From Flavobacteriales bacterium UBA6969 (GTDB taxonomy: Bacteria > Bacteroidota > Bacteroidia > Flavobacteriales_D > Sanyastnellaceae), in assembly GCA_002448555.1 (NCBI GenBank), contig DJYV01000112.1, positions 1 to 16,625 of the forward strand: 16,625 nucleotides of DNA, in the 5' to 3' direction. Below are positions 7,741 through 14,819 of this stretch, piece by piece. The position numbers and the translations under genes are program-made. Under the pieces are notes generated by a model. It was not told where the DNA came from. It made no database searches and was given only the letters and a program-made list of their open reading frames with translations. Every line of letters starts with the position of its first letter. Positions within the stretch are counted from its first letter, which is position 1.

Positions 7741-8355
7741 TTGAGTACACCGCGCACACTCTTGGGTTGGGTTTTGGCCGTTGTGGTCCCCGTTTTGGTC
7801 GCTGACCAATGCCTGAAGGTGTGGGTTAAATTGAACTTCTCGTTGGGGGAGCGCATGGCGTTCATACCCGGATTTTTGGAACTGCAATTCATTGAAAACG
7901 AAGGCATGGCGTTCGGTTGGGCCTTGCCGGGCATGGCGGGTAAGTTGGTGTTGACCGGTTTTCGGCTCGTGGCCGCCGTGGGCATTGGCTTTTACATCAA
8001 GAAACTCATTGCGTCGGGTGCGCACCGCGGATTTTTGACGTGCTTGGCATTCATCTGGGCCGGTGCCATCGGGAACATCATTGACAGCGCCGTGTACGGC
8101 CAACTCTTCACGGCAAGCCATTGGGGCTTGATTGCTGAATGGGCGGGGGAAGGCTATGCTCCGTTCATGATGGGGCACGTGGTGGACATGTTCCACTTCA
8201 CGGTGCGATGGCCATCATCTTTTCCCATTGAGTCCTTGGCCAATCGCGAGGTGTTTCCGCCCATTTGGAATTTGGCGGATGCCGCTATTTCGTGCGGCGT
8301 CATTGCCATTCTGATTGGGCAACGGGCGTTTTTTGCTGAGGAAGCAACGGCGTAA
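7741..8355 (+). CDS. lspA: Lipoprotein signal peptidase (signal peptidase II)
   Basis: LspA is an inner-membrane aspartyl protease that removes signal peptides from diacylglyceryl-modified prolipoproteins. The 204-residue protein shows four hydrophobic segments and the family motifs: ADQCLKVWVK, ENEGMAFG, GAIGNIIDSAVYG with catalytic D115, and GHVVDMFHF with catalytic D149, then IWNLADAAIS near the last helix. The frame is open upstream to 7642, inside the preceding gene, but those residues do not resemble LspA. I place the start at TTG 7741, 8 bases after the preceding stop, because the first transmembrane helix (LLGWVLAVVVPVLVADQ) begins just after it. TTG 7762 is an alternative. The first in-frame ATG is far inside the conserved domain. 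GldH, encoded 7.7 kb downstream, would be a substrate. Confidence 0.94.
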   Translation: MSTPRTLLGWVLAVVVPVLVADQCLKVWVKLNFSLGERMAFIPGFLELQFIENEGMAFGWALPGMAGKLVLTGFRLVAAVGIGFYIKKLIASGAHRGFLTCLAFIWAGAIGNIIDSAVYGQLFTASHWGLIAEWAGEGYAPFMMGHVVDMFHFTVRWPSSFPIESLANREVFPPIWNLADAAISCGVIAILIGQRAFFAEEATA

Positions 8356-8356
8356 T

Positions 8357-10294
8357 TCAGTCCTGAACGACCGGCTCGACCCAGTCGCCGTGGCTGCGGA
8401 TCAATTCGATGAGCGCATCAACGGCCCGCTCTTCCGGGACGTTTTTCTCCACGACCTCCTTCTCTTTGTACAAGGTGATTTTGCCCGGTCCAGTTCCGAC
8501 GTAGCCGTAGTCGGCATCGGCCATTTCACCCGGCCCGTTGACGATGCAGCCCATGATGCCAATTTTGATGCCTTTGAGGTGGGAGGTGACTTCGCGGATC
8601 TTCGCTGTGGTCTCTTGCAAATCAAACAACGTACGGCCGCAGCTGGGGCAACTGATGTACTCGGTTTTTGAGATGCGCGTTCGCGTCGCTTGCAGAATCC
8701 CGAACGCCGTTGAATTGCGCAACTGCAAGGGCAATCCCTGCCCTTCAATCCAGACGCCGTCTCCAAATCCATCGAGGAGTGGAGCTCCAACGTCGGTCGC
8801 CGCATAAAGTTGGAAGCGCTCTGCATCCAGCCCGTTGTACGTCCTGCGCAGGATCACCGGCACATCGCAACCGGCTGCATCGAGGGCCATGCACGCCGCC
8901 CGAAGCTCAGGCATCGCGTGTTCGGTGGCCGCTTGCAAAATCAGTACCGCTCGGTTGTTTTGCTGTACGCGCGCGATGAATGCATCCGTGAGGTCGGCCG
9001 CCTCCGCCCGCACAAAATGCCACTCAGCGGGGTGGTTTTCGGCCCAGTCAGCGGCCTGCCACACGGGGTAATGCCGCGTTCGGTCTTGCCAATGTTCGGC
9101 GTCTTGCAGCACGGCCAAGGTGCCGGGCAATTCAAATGCCACGGACTCCGCCCCGGTGTAAATGAAGTCGCACGCGAAGTCATCGAGGTTCCACTTGTCG
9201 AGCGGAACGGAGTACCGGTAGCCGCAGCCGAATAGCTTGGCTTCGGTCACAGGTCCATCGCTCAAATCATGCACCACGCGCGGCACCTGCTTGCCTCCAG
9301 CACCTGCTGCTTCTCGGGCAGAACGCCGGGCATAGCTGTACGGGTCGAAGGACAGCGGAACGGTGGGGAGATCGGTGTGCGGGCGGTTGTCATAGCGTTC
9401 GACCAGCATGCGCGCCACGGGCAATTCGGCTTCAGGTGCTTCGGTCAGTGAGACGCGGATGGTGTCGCCCAGCCCGTCTTCGAGCAAGGCCCCGATGCCA
9501 ACAGCGCTTTTGATGCGACCATCTTCGCCATCGCCGGCTTCCGTCACGCCGAGGTGGAGGGGGTAGTTCATCCCTTCTGCGTCCATACTGGCTACGAGCA
9601 AACGGTAGGCCTGGACCATCACCTGTGGGTTGGAGGCCTTCATGCTGATGACGAGGTTGTGGTAGTCGTTGTCGCGGCAAATGCGCAAGAACTCCATGGC
9701 GCTTTCCACCATGCCTTTCGGCGTGTCGCCGTAGCGGCTCATGATGCGGTCCGACAACGAACCGTGGTTGGTTCCGATGCGCATAGCCCGGCCAAGAGCC
9801 TTGCATTTCAGCACCAACGGCGTAAACCGCTCGCGGATGCGTTCGAGTTCCTCTGCGTACGATGCATCGGTGTACTCGATGTCTTCGAATCGTTTTTTGT
9901 CGGCGTAGTTGCCGGGGTTGACGCGGATCTTCTCGACGTGGTCCGCAGCGATTTCGGCGGCGTTGGGCGTGAAGTGGATGTCGGCGACAAGGGGCACGTT
10001 ATGCCCTCTTTCATGCAAGGCCGCTGCGATGGTCTTCAGGGCCTCCGCTTCCTTTTTGGAAGGCGCTGTGATCCGAACCAACTCACATCCCGCGTCGATC
10101 ATGCGTTCGCTTTCGGCAACGGTTCTTTCGATGTCCATCGTATCCACGGTCGTCATCGACTGAATGCGCAAGGGGGCATCTCCGCCAAGGGTCAGGTTTC
10201 CAACGTTGATTTGATGGGTGGAACGGCGTTGGTAGTTGAACCAATCAACGCTACTCAGGTGCGGTGCCGCTTCGGTTGTGTGTTCCTGACTCAT
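8357..10294 (-). CDS. ispG: 4-hydroxy-3-methylbut-2-en-1-yl diphosphate synthase, long three-domain form
   Basis: IspG (GcpE) reductively converts MEcPP to HMBPP in the MEP pathway of isoprenoid synthesis, using a [4Fe-4S] cluster. The 645 residues greatly exceed the ~370 of the E. coli enzyme because a domain of about 230 residues is inserted between the TIM barrel and the cluster domain, as in plants, Chlamydiae and Bacteroidota. The barrel (about 20-285) shows RIQSMTTVDT, VADIHFTPNAAE, KIRVNPGNYADK, RIGTNHGSLSDR, ISMKASN, HLGVTEAGDGED and GDTIRVSLTEAPE. The C-terminal domain has the cluster ligands C549 and C552 (ISCPSCGRTL), C583 (IMGCIVNGPGE) and E590. The inserted part is much less conserved and likely acts as a spacer. 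It converges on lspA with a single base between the two stops and is divergent from recO. The ATG at 10292-10294 gives the expected N-terminus. Confidence 0.97.
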   Translation of the reverse strand: MSQEHTTEAAPHLSSVDWFNYQRRSTHQINVGNLTLGGDAPLRIQSMTTVDTMDIERTVAESERMIDAGCELVRITAPSKKEAEALKTIAAALHERGHNVPLVADIHFTPNAAEIAADHVEKIRVNPGNYADKKRFEDIEYTDASYAEELERIRERFTPLVLKCKALGRAMRIGTNHGSLSDRIMSRYGDTPKGMVESAMEFLRICRDNDYHNLVISMKASNPQVMVQAYRLLVASMDAEGMNYPLHLGVTEAGDGEDGRIKSAVGIGALLEDGLGDTIRVSLTEAPEAELPVARMLVERYDNRPHTDLPTVPLSFDPYSYARRSAREAAGAGGKQVPRVVHDLSDGPVTEAKLFGCGYRYSVPLDKWNLDDFACDFIYTGAESVAFELPGTLAVLQDAEHWQDRTRHYPVWQAADWAENHPAEWHFVRAEAADLTDAFIARVQQNNRAVLILQAATEHAMPELRAACMALDAAGCDVPVILRRTYNGLDAERFQLYAATDVGAPLLDGFGDGVWIEGQGLPLQLRNSTAFGILQATRTRISKTEYISCPSCGRTLFDLQETTAKIREVTSHLKGIKIGIMGCIVNGPGEMADADYGYVGTGPGKITLYKEKEVVEKNVPEERAVDALIELIRSHGDWVEPVVQD

Positions 10295-10309
10295 GTTTTC
10301 AACGCTCTG

Positions 10310-10317
10310 CTAAAGTA
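10310..10317 (-). promoter_or_regulatory. Candidate -7 promoter element TACTTTAG for ispG
   Basis: On the minus strand TACTTTAG lies 15 bases before the ispG ATG. It fits the Bacteroidota -7 consensus TAnnTTTG except for A in place of the third T. No TTG -33 box is found at the usual distance on this strand, so the call is weaker than the plus-strand motifs. Confidence 0.35.
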
Positions 10318-10338
10318 ACCTCATTCCGCGCTCTTTTG

Positions 10339-10368
10339 TTGGGTCTGCGGACACCGATTGTAAATTCG
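10339..10368 (+). promoter_or_regulatory. recO: Candidate promoter for recO: TTG, 19-base spacer, TAAATTCG
   Basis: TTG at 10339-10341 (in TTTTGTTG) and TAAATTCG at 10361-10368 are separated by 19 bases, the spacing expected for Bacteroidota -33/-7 promoters. The ATG of recO lies 19 bases after the -7 element. This is the best complete promoter in the window. Confidence 0.55.
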
Positions 10369-10387
10369 TTTGGTCGAAGATTCTCCG

Positions 10388-11113
10388 ATGGCCGAATCCC
10401 TCTCCCTCGATCGTGAGCCGTGCATTGTGCTCTCCGTAGTTCCATACAACGATGGGCGTCGGGTGGTTCGTGTGCTGGGTGAGACTTTGGGGGCGGTCGC
10501 CTTGTGGGTCACGGAGGGCCGAGGCAAAAACCGGCAAGTGGGGAAATGGCACCCCGGCGCAATGCTCGAGTTGCGGGGAGTGACCCGAAAAGGGTCGGAA
10601 GGGCTCTTACGGTTCAAAGAAGCGCGTCGCACCCACATTCCCGTGGCGATGTTTCACGACGTACGCCGCAGTGCGGTGGCGTTTTTTTTGTGCGAACTCG
10701 TGGGCAAACTTTTTCCGGAAGAAACCGCACATCCGGAGGTCTACACGTTGTTCCAGACTTCGCTGATGCGGGTGGAGGAAGAAGAACAGGTCGGCTGGAT
10801 TCATGCCGAGTTCATGGGGCAATTGATTGCCTTGATGGGCCTCGCGCCGGCTCGTCCAACTTCGGCTGGGGCGGATGTGTTGGACTTGCAATCGGGCGAA
10901 TGGAAGCACGCCATGGGCACCGCGGAAGACCACTTGCCGCCGCCGTTGTCCCAGTGGTTTGTGGACCTTACAGGAGAAACAGGCCGTCATTTCACCGCTT
11001 CTTTTTCTGACCGCAAAGAGCTGATCAAGGGCCAAGTCCGCTACCTCGGCCACCAGTTCGGGGGGCTTCGGGAAATCAAGAGTTATGACGTGCTCGAGCA
11101 GGTATTTGAGTAG
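10388..11113 (+). CDS. recO: DNA repair protein RecO
   Basis: RecO works with RecF/RecR to load RecA on SSB-coated single-stranded DNA during recombinational repair. The 241-residue protein has the N-terminal OB-fold (about 1-80: PCIVLSVVPYNDGRRVVRVL is typical for the first strands) followed by the helical domain, with LFQTSLMRVEEEE and VLDLQSGEW, the latter equivalent to the family's FDLxxGxF. No CxxC zinc motif is present, unlike Deinococcus RecO. An in-frame TTG at 10370 would add six residues (MVEDSP), but it lies just behind the -7 element and ATG 10388 begins the conserved domain, so I chose ATG. It diverges from ispG across 93 bases and is followed after 47 bases by the TonB-dependent receptor, with no hairpin terminator visible. 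Confidence 0.88.
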   Translation: MAESLSLDREPCIVLSVVPYNDGRRVVRVLGETLGAVALWVTEGRGKNRQVGKWHPGAMLELRGVTRKGSEGLLRFKEARRTHIPVAMFHDVRRSAVAFFLCELVGKLFPEETAHPEVYTLFQTSLMRVEEEEQVGWIHAEFMGQLIALMGLAPARPTSAGADVLDLQSGEWKHAMGTAEDHLPPPLSQWFVDLTGETGRHFTASFSDRKELIKGQVRYLGHQFGGLREIKSYDVLEQVFE

Positions 11114-11137
11114 GGCAGGAAGGGAGGATTTTGGCGT

Positions 11138-11145
11138 GATATTTG
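11138..11145 (+). promoter_or_regulatory. Weak candidate -7 element (GATATTTG) before the TonB-dependent receptor
   Basis: GATATTTG plus T matches TAnnTTTG at five of six fixed positions and lies 15 bases before the ATG at 11161, within the 47-base gap after recO. No well-spaced -33 TTG is present. The receptor may instead be read from the recO promoter. Confidence 0.22.
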
Positions 11146-11160
11146 TATCTAGGGGCAACC

Positions 11161-13656
11161 ATGGAACAGCGGAGCAGAACAAAAAAGCAATTCTGGCAGA
11201 CGGCGAATCGGCTGTCCCTGGGGGCTTGTCTGCTCCTCTCCGGGGTGTTGAACGCTCAGGAAACCCCCGCCAAGAATACGGCAGCGAAGCCTGAGAAAAT
11301 TCAGGCGGTCTCCTCAAATGGTGCTGTACCCGTGCCGTATGCGGTCATTGTAAACAAGAATACAGGTGTTCAGGTGATGACCGATGAAGCCGGCAACGCG
11401 ACCATTCAACGCAACGTTCAACTGGATACCCTGTTGCTGCGTTCGGTGGGGTTCATGGACATGGTCATTTACCCCGGACAGGCGGTCCCCGATCAAGTGC
11501 GCATGGTGGAGGACATGATCAGCTTGGAGCAGGCGGAAGTGGTCATCCAAGGAGTGGCCAGCGCCGAGACGGTTGCGCTTTCGAGCATCGCTCTGGCCTC
11601 AAAACAGGGGCCAAAACCGGTTGTTCAATTGGAAGTACCCCAGACTGCGGCGGAATTGCTGTGGTCCACAGGCTCCGTCCTAGTCCAACAAAGCCAGCAA
11701 GGTGGTGGCTCTCCGATTTTGAGGGGGTTTGAGGCCAACCGGGTATTGCTTGTTGTCGACGGCGTTCGCATGAACAACGCCATTTACCGGAGCGGTCATT
11801 TGCAGAATGCCATCACCGTCGATCCCAATATCTTGGATCGCACAGATGTGCTCTTGGGACCCAATAGCATTCTGTTCGGGAGCGATGCCATGGGCGGGGT
11901 CATTCATTACCACACGCGCACACCGCGCGTTGGCAATCGGGGCTTGAAGACGCGGGTTTCGACCGCGTTCCGCTCCCCAAACCAGAGCACGATGGTCCAT
12001 GGAGACGTCGAGTATTCCAGTCGAAATTGGGCAACGTTGACCTCCTTTTCGCATGCCCGTTATGGGGACTTGCGGATGGGAAAATGGCGGCTCCACGGCG
12101 ATGCTACGTGGGGGCTGGATTCGGTGTATGTGGTGCGCGAAAATGGCACGGACCAGGTGCGTATCAATGAAGACGCCAATGTGCAATTGGGTTCAGGTTA
12201 TGACCAGACGGATTTTCTCCAAAAGCTCCGCTACCAGACCCACCACGGGGTTTGGGATTTGAACCTGCAATGGAGTTCAAGCAGTGACATTCCCCGGTAC
12301 GATGTCTCGTTTGAAACGAGCGGAGACACACCCAAATGGGCCACCTGGAACTATGGCCCACAGCGCCGTTCGTTGGCCTCGCTGCGGTACGGCTCATCCA
12401 TCGCCCGCTGGGATATCGCATGGAATACGTTGGTTTCGGTTCAATCCATCGAAGAGTCCCGCATCAAACGGCGTTTTGGATCTGACTGGCAGGAAACCCA
12501 GCGGGAGAATGTCCGCATCTGGAACGGCTACACTACCGCATCGAAGCGCTTCTACAATGGCTTGAACGTAACCGCCGGGATCAACGTCGGTTGGGATGCA
12601 GTGGAGTCGACGGCCCACGCGTTGAACATCGAGACGGATGCGGTTGAAGCCGCCGATACCCGCTACCCGAACGGGGGCAGTGGGATGCGCACGTTGGCTT
12701 CGTTTGCCAACGCCCAAATGCGGTGGCGACAGCACCGGTTCACCGGAGGATTGCGGTGGAGCCAGTCGCGATTGGATGCGGCCTTCGATGAAGGCATGGG
12801 GTATTCCTTGCCGTTCGATGAGGTGAACATGCAGAACAGCGCCTTGACCGGTGGGGTGTCCGACCGCTGGGTCAGTCCTTCCCGGGTGTGGTCGCTGAAC
12901 ACCGGATTTTCCACGGGATTCCGGCATCCGAACGTAGATGACATGGGCAAGGTTCGGGAGAAAGGAGGGTATGTTTTGGTGCCCAACGATGCGTTGCAGC
13001 CGGAGTACCTGTACAGCATTGAGCAGTCAATCCACTGGGATTGGCAAGCGCGGCAACTTTTGAGCGTGACGCTCAGCGGTTTTGGGTCGCGCCTCAACGA
13101 TGCGATTGTTCCTCAACTCACGGAACTCAACGGCGATCCGATGTTCTTCATCGATGGCGACAGCGCCCGGGTCCAGACCCACGTCAATGCCAGCCATGCG
13201 CTGATTGCTGGACTGCGGGGAGAGGTGCATGCCCAATTGACCAAAGCATGGGGCATTGAAGCGGCCGTGAATTGGACTGTCGGTGATCAGGTCATTCCAG
13301 ATGAAACGACGGGTGAAATGGAGCGGTTGCCCATGTCGCACATTCCTCCGGTATTTGGCCGCGTGGCTTCTGACATTGAAGGCCGCTGGTGGACGTTCGA
13401 ATGGTATGTGTTGTTCAGCGGTGCCAAGGACGCTTCCAGATTTGGCCCGAACGCCACGGACAACTTGGACTTGATGCTCGCGACCGGTGCGCCCAGCTGG
13501 TGGACGTTGAATGCCGAATTCAGCGCAAAACTGAACGAGAAGCTGGATTGCCGCTTGGGTGTGCGTAACCTGTTGGACATGCATTACCGCGTGTTTGCCA
13601 GTGGAATCAGTGCAGCCGGACGGGGCGTCTATGCTTCGGCGCACGCGGCGTTTTAA
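11161..13656 (+). CDS. TonB-dependent outer-membrane receptor, haem-receptor-like
   Basis: An 831-residue outer-membrane receptor for TonB-dependent uptake. A signal peptide (about 1-32) with hydrophobic LSLGACLLLSGVLNA ends at A32, followed by a carboxypeptidase-regulatory-like domain (about 48-130, with MTDEAGNATIQ) typical of Bacteroidota receptors, a plug domain (about 155-255: SPILRGFEANRVLLVVDGVR, GPNSILFGSDAMGGV) and a beta-barrel ending in aromatic F. The plug resembles the haem/haemoglobin receptor branch. The barrel counterpart of the FRAP...NPNL haem signature is FRHPN (587-591) and PNDALQPEY (608-616), so both halves are altered and the ligand is uncertain: haem, another metal chelate or something else. 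An in-frame TTG at 11143 would only add MYLGAT; ATG 11161 gives the better signal peptide. No haem-handling genes lie nearby. holB follows after 15 bases. Confidence 0.88.
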   Translation: MEQRSRTKKQFWQTANRLSLGACLLLSGVLNAQETPAKNTAAKPEKIQAVSSNGAVPVPYAVIVNKNTGVQVMTDEAGNATIQRNVQLDTLLLRSVGFMDMVIYPGQAVPDQVRMVEDMISLEQAEVVIQGVASAETVALSSIALASKQGPKPVVQLEVPQTAAELLWSTGSVLVQQSQQGGGSPILRGFEANRVLLVVDGVRMNNAIYRSGHLQNAITVDPNILDRTDVLLGPNSILFGSDAMGGVIHYHTRTPRVGNRGLKTRVSTAFRSPNQSTMVHGDVEYSSRNWATLTSFSHARYGDLRMGKWRLHGDATWGLDSVYVVRENGTDQVRINEDANVQLGSGYDQTDFLQKLRYQTHHGVWDLNLQWSSSSDIPRYDVSFETSGDTPKWATWNYGPQRRSLASLRYGSSIARWDIAWNTLVSVQSIEESRIKRRFGSDWQETQRENVRIWNGYTTASKRFYNGLNVTAGINVGWDAVESTAHALNIETDAVEAADTRYPNGGSGMRTLASFANAQMRWRQHRFTGGLRWSQSRLDAAFDEGMGYSLPFDEVNMQNSALTGGVSDRWVSPSRVWSLNTGFSTGFRHPNVDDMGKVREKGGYVLVPNDALQPEYLYSIEQSIHWDWQARQLLSVTLSGFGSRLNDAIVPQLTELNGDPMFFIDGDSARVQTHVNASHALIAGLRGEVHAQLTKAWGIEAAVNWTVGDQVIPDETTGEMERLPMSHIPPVFGRVASDIEGRWWTFEWYVLFSGAKDASRFGPNATDNLDLMLATGAPSWWTLNAEFSAKLNEKLDCRLGVRNLLDMHYRVFASGISAAGRGVYASAHAAF

Positions 13657-13659
13657 CCT

Positions 13660-13667
13660 TACTTTCG
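13660..13667 (+). promoter_or_regulatory. Candidate -7 promoter element TACTTTCG for holB
   Basis: TACTTTCG plus T lies in the 15-base gap between the receptor stop and holB, 4 bases before the holB ATG. A TTCG at 13635-13638, 21 bases upstream, could serve as a poor -33 box. If it is used, holB mRNA would be essentially leaderless. Confidence 0.45.
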
Positions 13668-13671
13668 TTGC

Positions 13672-14799
13672 ATGCGATTTGAGCAGGTCATCGGACACCG
13701 CGATTTGGGCGCGAAGCTGCGGGCGGGGGCCCAGTCGGGTCGGGTCGCCCATGCTCAGTTATTCAACGGACCAGAAGGCAGTGGAGCACTGGCGCTGGCG
13801 TTGGCGTATGCCCGCTATTTGCACTGCAGCGCCCCGACGGACGCCGATGCCTGCGGGAAGTGTTCGTCCTGCGTCCAGTATGACACGTTGCAGCATCCGG
13901 ATTTGCACTGGTCCTTTCCGTTTTTTAGAAAAGACGGCTCCGACCACGCGCTTTCCCAGCCCTTTCAGGCGGTTTGGCGCGAGCGGGTGTTGCAAGGGCC
14001 CTACTTCGGTCAAGAGGAGTGGCTCGCAGCCATTGGAGCGGATCGAAAGCAACTTTTCATCAGCGTGCAAGAGGCGATGGAACTCAATCGAAAGTTGGGG
14101 TTGAAGGCGTTCGCCGGTGGATGGAAGGTGCTCATCCTTTGGTTGCCGGAGGCCATGCGCGTGGATACGGCCAACAAAATGCTCAAGCTCATCGAGGAAC
14201 CGACCGATCGGACGGTGATGCTTTTTGTCAGTGAACAAGCCAACCAACTGCTCGCGACAATCCGGTCACGCGTGCAGATGGTGCAGGTGCCTCGACTCGG
14301 TTTGGAAGAAGCCGCGGAGGGCTTGCAAACGCGGTTCGGGGTGCGGGAAGAAGAAGCCCGCGGGCTGTTGCACGTGACTGATGGGAACATCGCCGGCGCC
14401 CTGCGGATGCGCGGCGAGGAGGGAACGGATGAAGACTACCGGTTGTTCGTCGCATGGATGCGTGCGTGCTATGCCAACGATTCGGTGACGACGGTGGCTT
14501 TGTCGGATGATTTCGCCAAACCGGGTCGGGAGGGCATGAAGCGGTTCGTGCGGTATGCGCTGCACATGCTTCGCCAATGCATTGTGGGCAACTACGGCGC
14601 GCAATCCCTCGTCCGACTGACCGATGCAGAGCGGCAATTCGCTGTCAAATTCGCCCCGTTTATTCACCACGGAAACGTGCTTGAAATGCAGGAGGTATTG
14701 GAACGCGCTCACCGGGACATCGCGGGCAATGTCAACGGCAAATTGGTGTTCATGGACATCAGCGCTCGGTTGAATACTTTGCTGAGAAAGGCAGCCTGA
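13672..14799 (+). CDS. holB: DNA polymerase III delta' subunit
   Basis: Delta' is part of the clamp-loader complex that places the sliding clamp on primed DNA. The 375-residue AAA+ protein begins MRFEQVIGHRDLGAKL, then has GPEGSG at 33-38 where the Walker A Lys-Thr is replaced by Ala-Leu, so it should not hydrolyse ATP, as is usual for delta'. The zinc module uses C52, C61, C64 and C67 (ACGKCSSC). EAMRVDTANKMLKLIEEP (about 161-178) is the strongest family motif, and TIRSRVQ (about 198-204) stands for the SRC motif, with Val for Cys. The C-terminal collar domain follows. The start is ATG 13672 at the conserved N-terminus. ricT lies 20 bases downstream, an order also seen in Bacillus. Confidence 0.93.
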   Translation: MRFEQVIGHRDLGAKLRAGAQSGRVAHAQLFNGPEGSGALALALAYARYLHCSAPTDADACGKCSSCVQYDTLQHPDLHWSFPFFRKDGSDHALSQPFQAVWRERVLQGPYFGQEEWLAAIGADRKQLFISVQEAMELNRKLGLKAFAGGWKVLILWLPEAMRVDTANKMLKLIEEPTDRTVMLFVSEQANQLLATIRSRVQMVQVPRLGLEEAAEGLQTRFGVREEEARGLLHVTDGNIAGALRMRGEEGTDEDYRLFVAWMRACYANDSVTTVALSDDFAKPGREGMKRFVRYALHMLRQCIVGNYGAQSLVRLTDAERQFAVKFAPFIHHGNVLEMQEVLERAHRDIAGNVNGKLVFMDISARLNTLLRKAA

Positions 14800-14806
14800 A
14801 CCTCCG

Positions 14807-14814
14807 TATCTTCG
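14807..14814 (+). promoter_or_regulatory. Candidate -7 promoter element TATCTTCG for ricT
   Basis: TATCTTCG plus C lies in the 20-base holB-ricT gap, 5 bases before the ricT ATG, and is identical to the motif before ileS. TTTG at 14778-14781 lies 25 bases upstream, slightly farther than the usual -33 spacing. It would give ricT-gldH its own leaderless transcript besides read-through from holB. Confidence 0.5.
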
Positions 14815-14819
14815 CTTCA

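Noticed and set aside
10370..10387. TTG start adding six residues to recO
   Set aside because: It begins 2 bases after the -7 element and adds no conserved sequence; ATG 10388 is better.
11117..11138. AGGGAGG followed by GTG, like a Shine-Dalgarno site and start
   Set aside because: The GTG opens a different frame from the receptor and gives a sequence without recognisable features; Shine-Dalgarno sites are rarely used in this phylum.
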